DNA of 64,000 bases, taken from positions 16,316-80,315 of the forward strand of contig NZ_JAEQAZ010000050.1 of the NCBI RefSeq assembly GCF_016654115.1, given 5' to 3'. The position numbers and the translations under genes are program-made. How positions within the stretch are numbered: position 1 is the first letter of the stretch; every line of letters starts with the position of its first letter. Shown here one piece after another: positions 1 to 8,070 of this stretch. The DNA comes from Streptomyces sp. MBT53 (lineage in GTDB: Bacteria; Actinomycetota; Actinomycetes; Streptomycetales; Streptomycetaceae). The notes beneath the pieces are model-generated. The model was not told the origin of the DNA, did no database searches, and worked only from the letters and a program-made list of their open reading frames with translations.

Positions 1-138
1 CGCTCGGGGTGGTGGGTCCTCATCGGGCTCGTGCCGTTCGTCGGGACCGTCGTGATGCTGATCTTCACGCTGACGGAGAGCGAGCCGGACGAGAACCGGT
101 TCGGTCCGTGCCCGAAGCGGATCCCGGCGCACGCCTGA
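1..138 (+). CDS. DUF805 membrane protein, C-terminal fragment
   Basis: Only the last 45 codons lie in the window; the gene begins to the left. The reading frame from base 1 gives a hydrophobic segment (GLVPFVGTVVMLIFTL) followed by a charged tail with ENRFGPCPK, matching the end of DUF805 (YhaH-like) inner-membrane proteins, which usually finish with a GENRFGPxP motif after the last helix. Function of the family is unknown; it is a small integral membrane protein. It ends 15 bases before the convergent lipoprotein gene. The short length limits certainty, but the GENRFGP-like tail is quite specific. Confidence 0.75.
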   Translation, partial: RSGWWVLIGLVPFVGTVVMLIFTLTESEPDENRFGPCPKRIPAHA

Positions 139-153
139 CCCCGACACCGGCCC

Positions 154-306
154 TCAGCGCGGGGACCGGGCTGTGGGGGTCGTGCCCGACGGGCCCTCGT
201 CGCGTACGCCCATGCCGTCCTTGCAGCCCGTGAGCAGCAGCGCGGCGAGCACGGCGGCCGTCGCGGAGACGGCCAGGCGGCGGACGCGGATCGTGCGGAC
301 GGGCAT
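154..306 (-). CDS. Small putative lipoprotein, 50 aa
   Basis: A 50-residue frame starting MPVRTIRVRR, then a hydrophobic stretch and a lipobox LLTGC with the acylated cysteine at residue 28, followed by only 22 mature residues rich in G, S, T and P. An AGGGGGA ribosome site lies three bases before the ATG. This is the layout of a membrane-anchored small lipoprotein; no family is recognised. It is convergent with the DUF805 gene. The frame has no stop, GC bias in codon position three is typical of the genome, and the signal/lipobox plus RBS are the support. Confidence 0.6.
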   Translation of the reverse strand: MPVRTIRVRRLAVSATAAVLAALLLTGCKDGMGVRDEGPSGTTPTARSPR

Positions 307-587
307 GGGTCCCCCTGTCGGAGCGATGCGATGCGGTGTGGATCGCAGGTTGCAGCTTGGGCGGTCGAGCCCCGCCCGCGCTACGGCCCGCGCGGGATTC
401 GGGACGTCCGGACCGTCCCGCCCGCGCTGACCTGCGGGGACGCAGTCCCTCCCGGGCGCGGTACGGGACGCCGGGAGGACGCCGGGACCCTTCCTCCCAC
501 TTGGGCACCATCAAGTCCCGCCGGGAGTTAGGTTGTTGACACTGCTCCGGTTGACGTCCGAATGACCCACTCTCCTGGGAGACACGC

Positions 588-1490
588 ATGTCCGGCGACG
601 CCCTCAGCCAAGATCCCGCCGAGCTGAGAAGGAGGATCGACACCACCAAGGCGCACCCGGCCCGCGTCTACGACGTCTTCCTCGGCGGCAAGGACAACTA
701 CCCCGTGGACCGCCAGGCGGCCGCCGCCGCGCTCGCCGCCAACCCGCGCGGCTATCTCGACGTCCGGCACAACCGCGACTTCATGCGCCGCGCGGTGACC
801 CGGCTGTCGCAGGAGCACGGGGTCCGCCAGTTCCTCGACATCGGCACCGGGCTGCCCACCGCGGAGAACGTGCACCAGATCGCCCAGGGCATCGCCCCCG
901 AGTCGCGGATCGTGTACGTAGACAACGACCCGGTTGTCCTGGCGCACGCCCGCGCGCTGCTCACCAGCACGGACGAGGGCCGTACCGACTACATCGACGC
1001 GGACCTGCGCCGCCCGGACGACATCCTCGAACAGGCCGCCAAGACCCTCGACTTCAACCAGCCGATCGCGCTGCTGCTGGTGGCGATTCTGCACTTCGTC
1101 GAGGACGAGGAGGCGTATCCGCTGGTGCGCGACCTGGTGGACGTGCTGCCGTCCGGCAGTCATGTCGTGCTCAGCCACCTCACCGACGAGATGCACCCGA
1201 TCCCGACCCGCGCGGTCCAACGGACGTACACGGAGCGGGGGTTCACCTTCGTGTTCCGTACGAAGGCGGAGGTCGAGCGGTTCTTCACCGAGACCCCCGG
1301 GCTGACCCTGGACGAGCCGGGTGTGATCCCCGCCCACCAGTGGCACCCCGGCCCGGCGCCCGCGCCCCCGGCCGTGGAACAGGCGTACTTCGACAGTCTC
1401 GACGACATCGAGAAGATCACCTACCGGGACATCAACGATGTGACGGACGACGACATCAACGTGTACGGGGCGACGGGCACCAAAGCCTGA
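588..1490 (+). CDS. SAM-dependent methyltransferase, DUF574 family
   Basis: A 300-residue protein of the actinobacterial S-adenosylmethionine methyltransferase family (DUF574, PF04672). Family hallmarks are visible: the N-terminal ARVYDVFLGGKDNYPVDR, glycine-rich SAM motif DIGTGLPTAENVH near residue 85, acidic YVDNDPVV after the second strand, and a C-terminal aromatic-rich region. Substrate is unknown for the family; the protein is cytosolic. The ATG has GGGAG eight bases upstream. A TTGACA hexamer at 536-541 is a likely -35 box, but no clean -10 follows. It stands alone, followed by an aminotransferase with its own promoter. Confidence 0.9.
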   Translation: MSGDALSQDPAELRRRIDTTKAHPARVYDVFLGGKDNYPVDRQAAAAALAANPRGYLDVRHNRDFMRRAVTRLSQEHGVRQFLDIGTGLPTAENVHQIAQGIAPESRIVYVDNDPVVLAHARALLTSTDEGRTDYIDADLRRPDDILEQAAKTLDFNQPIALLLVAILHFVEDEEAYPLVRDLVDVLPSGSHVVLSHLTDEMHPIPTRAVQRTYTERGFTFVFRTKAEVERFFTETPGLTLDEPGVIPAHQWHPGPAPAPPAVEQAYFDSLDDIEKITYRDINDVTDDDINVYGATGTKA

Positions 1491-1538
1491 CGCCGCCTGA
1501 GACCGGTGACGGCGACCGTCCGGATCGTGGAAACCTGT

Positions 1539-1566
1539 TTGTAGGCGGCAGGTACTTTCCTACGCT
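1539..1566 (+). promoter_or_regulatory. Leaderless promoter of the PLP aminotransferase
   Basis: TTGTAG (1539-1544), 16-base spacer, TACGCT (1561-1566), then seven bases to the ATG at 1574. No Shine-Dalgarno sequence precedes that ATG, so transcription probably starts at the start codon itself. Confidence 0.6.
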
Positions 1567-1573
1567 GCCGGAC

Positions 1574-2791
1574 ATGGCCATCACCGAGTCGGTCCCCGTC
1601 CCCCTTGCCCCGCTCCCGCCGCTCGCCGCGCGGGCCCGTGCGATCGGCGGTTCGCCGGTACGGGACATCCTCGCCGTCACGGCCCGCCCCGAGGTGATCA
1701 ACTTCGCGGGCGGGCTCCCGGCCCCCGAACTCTTCGACGCCACCGGTATCGCCGCGGCCTATCAGGCGGTGTTCGACGGGACGCCCGCGCGGGCGCTGCA
1801 GTACGCGACGACCGAGGGCGAGCCGGTGCTGCGGGCCGCGCTCGCCGGGCGGACCTCCGTCCGCGGGCTGCCCACCGACGCCGACGACCTGCTCGTCACC
1901 ACCGGATCGCAGCAGGCGCTGTCGCTCCTCGCGACCGCGCTGCTGGAGCCGGGGGACGTCGTCCTGGTCGAACGGCCCTGTTATCTGGCGGCACTTCAGG
2001 TGTTCGCGTTCGCCGGTGCGCGGATCGTCGGCGTGCCGGGGGACGAGGACGGGATCGATCCCGAGGCGCTGGACGAACTCGTCGTCCGTGAGCGGCCCAA
2101 GCTGTTCTACACCGTGCCGACCTTCCAGAACCCCACTGGCCGCACCCTCCCCGCCGACCGCAGGGCCGCGGTCGCCGCCGTCGCCGCGCGGCGCGGGCTG
2201 TGGATCGTGGAGGACGATCCCTACGGCGAACTCCGCTTCGAGGGTGAGCGGTTGCCGTGGATCGCGGCCCACGAGGGCGCGGCGGACCGTACGGTCCTGC
2301 TCGGCTCCTTCTCCAAGGTGATGGCGCCGGGGCTGCGGCTGGGCTGGCTGCGGGCGCCGAGGGACCTGCTCCGGGCCTGTGTTGTCGCCAAGCAGGCCGC
2401 CGACCTGCACACCCCGACCGTCAACCAGCTCGCCGCGGCACGGTACTTGGCGGACAACGACCTCGACGCGCATGTGGCGGGGGTGGCCGCCGTCTACCGG
2501 GAGCGGCGGGACGCGATGCTCGGGGGGCTCGCGAACTCACTTCCCGAGGGGTCGAGTTGGGAGCGGCCCGAGGGCGGCATGTTCCTGTGGGCGCGGCTTC
2601 CGGAGTCGTACGACACGACGGAGCTGCTGGCGCGGGTGGTGCGGCAGGACGTGGCCTATGTGCCGGGTGCGCCCTTCTACGCCGGGGAGCCCGACCGTTC
2701 GACGATGCGGCTGTGCTTCGTGACGCAGACGCCGGGGGAGATCCGGGAGGGGCTGAGGAGGCTGGGGGAGGGATTGAGGAGCGGTGCCTGA
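1574..2791 (+). CDS. PLP-dependent aminotransferase, class I/II fold
   Basis: A 405-residue fold-type I aminotransferase without a fused HTH domain. Visible landmarks: the cofactor-binding TTGSQQALSLL near residue 113, NPTGRTLP, the pyridine-binding acidic pair in VEDDPYGEL (Asp214/215), and the Schiff-base lysine in GSFSKVMAPG (Lys248). It resembles the LysN / 2-aminoadipate aminotransferase group related to MocR C-terminal domains, which use amino acids and 2-oxoacids; exact substrate cannot be told. The ATG at 1574 is chosen because homologous sequence begins there and a leaderless promoter abuts it; the frame extends upstream through the methyltransferase without coding character. Confidence 0.88.
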   Translation: MAITESVPVPLAPLPPLAARARAIGGSPVRDILAVTARPEVINFAGGLPAPELFDATGIAAAYQAVFDGTPARALQYATTEGEPVLRAALAGRTSVRGLPTDADDLLVTTGSQQALSLLATALLEPGDVVLVERPCYLAALQVFAFAGARIVGVPGDEDGIDPEALDELVVRERPKLFYTVPTFQNPTGRTLPADRRAAVAAVAARRGLWIVEDDPYGELRFEGERLPWIAAHEGAADRTVLLGSFSKVMAPGLRLGWLRAPRDLLRACVVAKQAADLHTPTVNQLAAARYLADNDLDAHVAGVAAVYRERRDAMLGGLANSLPEGSSWERPEGGMFLWARLPESYDTTELLARVVRQDVAYVPGAPFYAGEPDRSTMRLCFVTQTPGEIREGLRRLGEGLRSGA

Positions 2792-2925
2792 ATCCCCTTG
2801 GTAACGGGTCGAGTTGGGCTCTGGAATACTTGATCACGCAAGAATAGAGTCGATGTGTCACAGCGCTGCTGATGTCATCACCCCCGAAAATCCTGGTGGT
2901 CCAGGAAGTCCTGGAAGGAAGTGCC

Positions 2926-4827
2926 ATGGCACCGGTGCTCGTCGGACGCGAAGGCCTGCTCGCGGGAGAGCGCATCCCGATCGTCGACACCCGCGTCACC
3001 TTCGGACGCAACGCGGGGAACACGGTCGCCATCGCCAGCCCGAGTGTCTCGCGATTCCACGCGGAGATCGTCTTCGACCAGGACAAGGGATACGTCCTGA
3101 CCGACCTCGGCAGCAGCAACGGCACACAGGTCAACGGCGAGGAGATCGAGTCCCGGCTGCTCCAGGCCGGCGATGAAATCACCATCGGCGACCAGGAGTT
3201 CCGCTTCGAGGTCGCCGACGCCATGCAGACCCTCATGGCACTCAACCTGCCCCGCTCGGTGACCCACCCGGAGGAGAGCGACGGCTCGGAGGTGCGGGTC
3301 ACCGTCGTCGGCGGCGGCCCGGTCGGCCTGTCCATGGCGCTGCTCCTTGAGCACTTCCTCGGCGCCCAGGTCAAGATCACCGTCTTCGAGGGCCGGTGGC
3401 GCAAGAAGGGCCGCAGCATCGTCTGGAAGGACGCGGACGAGGGCAACGTACGGCGCCAGCAGGTGGTGACCGTGCAGAGCCGGCAGTACCTCGCCTGGCC
3501 GCAGTACGTGCAGGACCGGCTCTTCGACCCCGAGAACTACACCGAGATGTGGCCGTCGGGCCCGGACTCGATCGGCGACCACCACCCGCGCAACATGCGG
3601 ATCGCCTACATCGAGGACAAGCTGCTGGAGCTGGCGAACGAGAAGCGGGACCGCATACGGCTGATCCCGGCCAAGTTCGACCCGGCGGAGCAGCGCGACG
3701 AACTCGCCTCGCAGCACGTGCTCGCCATCTGCGACGGCGGCCGGTCCCGCACCCGGGAGCACTTCGCCGCCCGCTTCGGCAAGGCCGACGAGTCGATCTA
3801 CTCCCTCGACGGGGTCCATCTGCGGGACGTCGTCCTCGGCCTGCGCGTCAAGTCGGAACTCCCCGACCCCATGGCGATCCTGCTGACGGTCGCTCAGAAC
3901 CGGTTCCTGCTCAACTCGTTGCGCGGCGAGGGCTTCCTCAACATGCGGCTCACCGACTCCGAGTTGACGGAGGTCATCGGCATCGACCCGGTCCGCCGGG
4001 TCTTCGAGGAGTGCATCGCCTCCCGCCCGTGCCTGATGAACCGCGACGAGCACGGCGACTTCCAGTGCGCGACCCACGGCACGCTGTTCCTCCCCGCCCT
4101 CATCAAGGGCTCGCCCCTGTGGAAGCGGGTGCACGAAGGGCTGCGGCTGTTCAACGTCAAGGACGGGGACCTGAGCGCGGTCACCAGCTTCCGCCTCGAC
4201 ATGGTCCAACGCCCACGCTTCTCCGCCGAGTTGCTGCCCCCGACCGTCAACACCCCCGGCACGTACGGCTTCCTGCTCGGCGACGCGGCCAACTCCATCC
4301 ACTTCTGGCCCGGCCGTGGCCTCAACAGCGGCCTGGCGTCCGCGATCTCACTGGCCCGCTCCCTCAACAGCGCCTGGAACGGGCGGCCTTTCCGGGACGC
4401 GGACTTCCTGCGGCACGAGGCCGCGATGTCGATGCTCCAGTACCGGCACAAGAGCCGCGCCTGGAAGGCGATGGTCACCACCGACGACCAGGGCGTCACC
4501 TGGGCCATCAAGGACATCATCGACCACGGCATCGACGGCATCGCCGAGGAACCCGACCGCGAGGCGGACACGGCGACGCTGCTGGCGCGCATGGCGGCGA
4601 TCCGGGACAGGCTGGCGCCCCGCCTGCCCGGCATGCCGGACGACGAGGCGATCCTCGAACGCCTCGCGACCCTGGAGGACCGCACCCTGCGCATGCTGGT
4701 CCTCAGCGGCGCGTGGGACACCCTGACCATGGGCGGCGAGGAGGTCGACATCGACATCTTCTACGGCCCCGACTCCTCGGCCGCCGCCGCGGCGGTGGAG
4801 GCGCTGGAGCCGGCCACGCAGCAGTGA
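2926..4827 (+). CDS. FHA domain fused to FAD-dependent monooxygenase-like domain
   Basis: A 633-residue two-domain protein. Residues about 20-90 form an FHA phosphothreonine-binding domain, with GRNAGNTV, SVSRFHAEI and LGSSNGTQVNG. From about residue 123 a Rossmann FAD-binding domain begins with VTVVGGGPVGLSMAL; the second FAD motif GDAANSIHFWPGRGLNSG sits near residue 450, as in aromatic hydroxylases (kynurenine 3-monooxygenase/PHBH group). The C-terminal 150 residues are unassigned. An FHA module suggests recruitment to a protein phosphorylated by a Ser/Thr kinase; the oxidised substrate is unknown. ATG 2926 is preferred for its GGAAGGAA site five bases upstream. A possible promoter is TGGAAT-N17-TAGAGT at 2822-2850. 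Confidence 0.85.
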   Translation: MAPVLVGREGLLAGERIPIVDTRVTFGRNAGNTVAIASPSVSRFHAEIVFDQDKGYVLTDLGSSNGTQVNGEEIESRLLQAGDEITIGDQEFRFEVADAMQTLMALNLPRSVTHPEESDGSEVRVTVVGGGPVGLSMALLLEHFLGAQVKITVFEGRWRKKGRSIVWKDADEGNVRRQQVVTVQSRQYLAWPQYVQDRLFDPENYTEMWPSGPDSIGDHHPRNMRIAYIEDKLLELANEKRDRIRLIPAKFDPAEQRDELASQHVLAICDGGRSRTREHFAARFGKADESIYSLDGVHLRDVVLGLRVKSELPDPMAILLTVAQNRFLLNSLRGEGFLNMRLTDSELTEVIGIDPVRRVFEECIASRPCLMNRDEHGDFQCATHGTLFLPALIKGSPLWKRVHEGLRLFNVKDGDLSAVTSFRLDMVQRPRFSAELLPPTVNTPGTYGFLLGDAANSIHFWPGRGLNSGLASAISLARSLNSAWNGRPFRDADFLRHEAAMSMLQYRHKSRAWKAMVTTDDQGVTWAIKDIIDHGIDGIAEEPDREADTATLLARMAAIRDRLAPRLPGMPDDEAILERLATLEDRTLRMLVLSGAWDTLTMGGEEVDIDIFYGPDSSAAAAAVEALEPATQQ

Positions 4828-4850
4828 GCGGTGGGGTCGATCGTGTTGCC

Positions 4851-4856
4851 TAGGCT
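4851..4856 (+). promoter_or_regulatory. -10 box, leaderless start of N-acetyltransferase
   Basis: TAGGCT lies six bases before the ATG at 4863 and no ribosome binding site is present, the usual geometry of leaderless streptomycete genes. The -35 region is weak. Confidence 0.5.
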
Positions 4857-4862
4857 GGGCGC

Positions 4863-5687
4863 ATGTCCGACAGTGATGGCTTCGACCTCGACGAGTACCT
4901 CGCGCACCTCGGGTGGGCGGGGGAGCGGCGGCCCGACACGGCGACGCTGAAGGGGGTGCACCTCGCGCACATGCGGGGCATCCCCTTCGAGAACCTCGAC
5001 GCGCTCCGGCGTACCGCTCCCTCCCTCGAACTGTCCGATCTGATGGCCAAGTTGCTGCGCAGCCGGCGCGGTGGCTACTGCTACGAGCAGAACACGCTGC
5101 TGGCCACCGCGCTGCGCGCGCTCGGCTTCGGGGTGACCCTCCTGACGGCCCGGGTGGTCGTGGGCACGGACCGGATCGAGAGCCGCCCGCGCACCCATAT
5201 GACGCTCCGCGTGGACGTGCCGGGCGATCCGCAGCCCTATCTGGCCGACGTCGGGTTCGGGGCGATCGGCGCGCTGCTGGAACCGGTGCCGCTGGTGCTG
5301 GGTGGGGAGTTCGAGGACGCGGGGCGTAGGCACCGCTTCGTCCGGGTGCCGCATCGCGGCCCGCTGGAGATGTGGATGCTGGAGGCGTACATCGACGGTT
5401 CCTGGCAGCCGCAGTACGCCTTCACCCTGGAGCCCTTCGAGCACGTCGACTTCGAGGTCATCAACTGGCACATCGCCACGAATCCGCGCTCTCCCTTCAC
5501 CCAGCGCCTGTTCGTCCAGCGGGTCACTGCCGATCGACATCTCCTGCTCCACGGAAGCCTGTTGACGGAGACGTGGGCCGACGGGCAGGTACACAAGCGC
5601 GAGTTGGCCGACGAGGCCGACGTACGGCGGGTGCTGGACGAGGAGTTCGGGATCGAGGCACCGGAGGGGATGAAGCTGCTGTCCTGA
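4863..5687 (+). CDS. nat: Arylamine N-acetyltransferase
   Basis: A 274-residue member of the NAT family, which moves acetyl groups from acetyl-CoA to arylamines and hydrazines; related enzymes close macrolactam rings in ansamycin pathways. The Cys-His-Asp triad is complete: Cys73 in RGGYCYEQN, His112 in THMTLRV and Asp129 in LADVGFG, at the spacing normal for the family. N-terminal residues IPFENLD are also typical. Length matches bacterial NATs. The gene starts 35 bases after the FHA/FAD protein but has its own leaderless -10 box, so the two need not form an operon. It converges on an SDR gene seven bases away. Cytosolic. Confidence 0.95.
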   Translation: MSDSDGFDLDEYLAHLGWAGERRPDTATLKGVHLAHMRGIPFENLDALRRTAPSLELSDLMAKLLRSRRGGYCYEQNTLLATALRALGFGVTLLTARVVVGTDRIESRPRTHMTLRVDVPGDPQPYLADVGFGAIGALLEPVPLVLGGEFEDAGRRHRFVRVPHRGPLEMWMLEAYIDGSWQPQYAFTLEPFEHVDFEVINWHIATNPRSPFTQRLFVQRVTADRHLLLHGSLLTETWADGQVHKRELADEADVRRVLDEEFGIEAPEGMKLLS

Positions 5688-5694
5688 ACGGCGG

Positions 5695-6444
5695 TCATTG
5701 GGGCAGGAGCTGTTGCCCGCCGTCGATGTCGTAGGTCGCGCCCGTCAGGGCTTCGTTGCGCATGATGTGGACCGCCAGGGCGGCGACGTCCGCCGGGCCG
5801 ACGACCCGGCGGATGGGGAGCGAGGCACCCAGCTCCTCCCGGCGGGCGTCGAGCCGGTCGCCCAGGAGCGAGGCCGACAGGGGGGTGTCGACGAAGCCGG
5901 GGGCGATGACGTTGACCCGGACCGGCGCGAGTTCGAGGGCCAGGTTCCTGGTGAGGGCGGGGAGGGCGGCGGTCATCGCGGCGATGACGGACATGCCGAC
6001 GCCGGGGCGGCGCCCGCCCGTGCCGCCGATGAACAACAGCGTGCCCCCGGCCCTGACCCGCTCCCGGCCGTACTTCGCGATCCCGAGCACCATGGCGAGG
6101 CGTTCACCGAAGTACCGGCCGGTCTCCGCCAGGTCCAGGTCGGCCAGCGGCCCGTACAAGGGGCCGCCGACGGTCGAGAGGACGTGGTCGACCGGGCCGG
6201 GCAGTTCGTCGAAGAACTCCCGCAGCCGGTCCGTGTCGAGGGCGTCCAGGATCGCGGTGCTCAGCGGTCCGACCTCCGCGGCGGCCCGCTCCAGCCGCTG
6301 CGGATCGCGCGCGGCCATGACGACCTGGCCACCGGCGGCGCGGACCTGGCGCGCGGTTTCGAGCCCGATGCCCGAGCTGGCACCGATCACGACGACGGTC
6401 CGACCGGCCAGCTCCTGCGGCCGGTCGGGCTCGCTTCCGCTCAT
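5695..6444 (-). CDS. SDR-family protein lacking the YxxxK catalytic pair
   Basis: About 249 residues with a clear Rossmann NAD(P) motif (VVVIGASSGIGLETARQ) and a C-terminal TYDIDGGQQL typical of short-chain dehydrogenases. Where the catalytic Tyr-x3-Lys should lie, the sequence reads GVGMSVIAAMTAAL, so neither residue is present. RNLALELAPVRVNVIAPGF then follows as usual. It is therefore an atypical SDR, perhaps a binding protein or an enzyme with other chemistry. GGAGG at 6454-6458 serves either GTG 6447 or ATG 6444; the latter is taken. It is transcribed toward the N-acetyltransferase gene. Confidence 0.85.
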   Translation of the reverse strand: MSGSEPDRPQELAGRTVVVIGASSGIGLETARQVRAAGGQVVMAARDPQRLERAAAEVGPLSTAILDALDTDRLREFFDELPGPVDHVLSTVGGPLYGPLADLDLAETGRYFGERLAMVLGIAKYGRERVRAGGTLLFIGGTGGRRPGVGMSVIAAMTAALPALTRNLALELAPVRVNVIAPGFVDTPLSASLLGDRLDARREELGASLPIRRVVGPADVAALAVHIMRNEALTGATYDIDGGQQLLPQ

Positions 6445-6545
6445 CACAGCCAGCCTCCGGTGGGCGACAAAAGGGACGGGCCTCCCGAACGTATCCCGGG
6501 CGGCCGGGCCCCACCACCGGAGTGCGGTGCCGCGTCAGGCTCGGG

Positions 6546-7313
6546 TCAGTCCCACCAGAAGTGCCAGGTGGGCCGGTCGATCAGCTTCTGGGCGTACGTC
6601 TCCAGGTCGCCGATGTCGTCCGGGCAGAAGGCGAAGTGCTCGGCGGCCACTTCCTCGGCCTCGTCGAGGTCGGCGGGCGGGGCCGCCACGGACACGGTCA
6701 GCCGGTCGAAGCCGAGGGCCACGACCCGTATGCCGAAGCGGTCTTCCCAGGAACGGAGGACCGCGCAGAGGCGGGCCGTGTCGTTCTCGTGGTTGGCGGG
6801 GCCCATCCAGCCGATCGCCGCCGGGATGTCAGCGCTGCGGCGGGCCGGCACCAGGGCGAGGTGCGGTGCCTTGAACCCTGGCCCGCCGCCGGTCAGGGAG
6901 TCGGCGACCTCGGCCGCCCGCTCGTCGGGATCGGCGACGAGGGCGAGCGGTTCGGCGAGGCCGGGCCACTCGTCGCCCTCGTCCGTGTACTCCTCCCAGA
7001 ACTCCTCCAGCACCTCGTCGGCGTCGTGGTCCCCGGGATACGACATCTCGTCGGGGCTCAACTCCCATTCCCCTGGGCCGCCTTGGTCGCCGTTCACGTC
7101 CATGAGCAGCGGGAGGAGCCCGGCGGTGCGCGCGGACCGCAGCGCGTCGTAGTCACCGGGCCCAGCCGGTCCGTCCGCGCACCACAACAGCGCTTCGTCC
7201 GACGGGCCTTCGGCCGTCGTGTCGATCAGTCTCCCGAGAGGGAGTTCAAGCCCGAACGAGCTGCCGCTCGGGTCGGCCGCCAGCTTCGGCAGCGGATTGG
7301 GAAGAGTCGCCAT
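6546..7313 (-). CDS. DUF4253 domain protein
   Basis: A 255-residue acidic cytosolic protein. The last hundred residues match DUF4253: NDTARLCAVLRSWEDRFG, VALGFDRLTVSVAAPP, AEHFAFCPDD and the terminal WHFWWD are the family's conserved blocks. Function is unknown. ATG 7313 is chosen because TAAAGT lies seven bases upstream (leaderless start) and the family's homology begins close by; the frame remains open further upstream into the FMN reductase gene, but without coding signal. It lies between the SDR and the FMN reductase on the same strand and probably has its own transcript. Confidence 0.85.
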   Translation of the reverse strand: MATLPNPLPKLAADPSGSSFGLELPLGRLIDTTAEGPSDEALLWCADGPAGPGDYDALRSARTAGLLPLLMDVNGDQGGPGEWELSPDEMSYPGDHDADEVLEEFWEEYTDEGDEWPGLAEPLALVADPDERAAEVADSLTGGGPGFKAPHLALVPARRSADIPAAIGWMGPANHENDTARLCAVLRSWEDRFGIRVVALGFDRLTVSVAAPPADLDEAEEVAAEHFAFCPDDIGDLETYAQKLIDRPTWHFWWD

Positions 7314-7320
7314 GTCAGAG

Positions 7321-7326
7321 ACTTTA
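7321..7326 (-). promoter_or_regulatory. -10 box, leaderless start of DUF4253 gene
   Basis: On the minus strand TAAAGT is followed by seven bases and then the ATG at 7313; no ribosome site is present. No convincing -35 hexamer was found. Confidence 0.45.
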
Positions 7327-7354
7327 GAGGCGACCACTGACAGCCGGAGACCGG

Positions 7355-7957
7355 TCAGGCCGGGTACGGGCTCGCCTCGCGGGCCGCGCTCAAGGCGGCC
7401 GCCCACCAAGCGAGTTGGTCCAGCAGGGTCTTGGCGTAGCCGGGCGCCTGGGGGTCCAGTGGCTGCCCGTCCTCCCACGCGGTGAAGTAGTTCGGGAACG
7501 CCAGACCGTCGCGGATGGTCACCGCGTGCAGCTCGGTGAGGACGTTCTCCAGGTGGAGGACGGCATGACGGCCGCCGGCCGCGCCGCCGTAGCTGACGAA
7601 GGCGACGGGCTTGGCCGTCCACTGGGTGAAGTGCCAGTCGATGGCGGCCTTGAGCGCGGCGGGGTAACTGTGGTTGTACTCCGGAGTGACCAGGACGAAC
7701 GCATCCGCCCCCTCCAGACTGGAGGTCAGGGGCGCCATTCCTTCGGGGCGCGGGTAGGAGTCGCCCGCGTACTTCGGTGACTCCGCGGGCAAGGACAGGG
7801 GGATCTCCACGTCGGCGAGGTCGACGACCTCGACGTCGAACCCGCCGTGCGCACGCGCCTGTTCGGCGACCCAGGAGGCCACGACGGGCCCGAACCGCCC
7901 TTCCCGCACGCTTCCGACGACGATGACCAGCTTGTGGTTCTGCGGCTTCTCACTCAT
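7355..7957 (-). CDS. NADPH-dependent FMN reductase
   Basis: A 200-residue flavodoxin-fold protein of the NADPH-dependent FMN reductase family. It carries the phosphate-binding GSVREGRFGPVV near the N terminus and the family signature TPEYNHSYPAALKAAIDW, with the flavin-contacting SYGGAAGGRHA. Such enzymes reduce FMN, quinones or azo compounds with NADPH in the cytosol. ATG 7957 is used because homology starts there; an in-frame ATG at 8035 would add 26 atypical residues. It is divergent from the MmyB-like regulator at 8071, which is the obvious candidate to control it. Confidence 0.9.
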   Translation of the reverse strand: MSEKPQNHKLVIVVGSVREGRFGPVVASWVAEQARAHGGFDVEVVDLADVEIPLSLPAESPKYAGDSYPRPEGMAPLTSSLEGADAFVLVTPEYNHSYPAALKAAIDWHFTQWTAKPVAFVSYGGAAGGRHAVLHLENVLTELHAVTIRDGLAFPNYFTAWEDGQPLDPQAPGYAKTLLDQLAWWAAALSAAREASPYPA

Positions 7958-8057
7958 GAGATCTACGGTCCACCGCGGCAGCAGCGGCAACCAGACCGGG
8001 CGGAGGCTGGCCCCCGCAGGGCCACGCTGAGACATTCGAGCGATCGGGCACCGCCAC

Positions 8058-8063
8058 TAAACT
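8058..8063 (+). promoter_or_regulatory. -10 box, leaderless start of MmyB-like regulator
   Basis: TAAACT is followed by seven bases and the ATG at 8071 with no ribosome binding site between them. Confidence 0.55.
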
Positions 8064-8070
8064 TTGAGTC

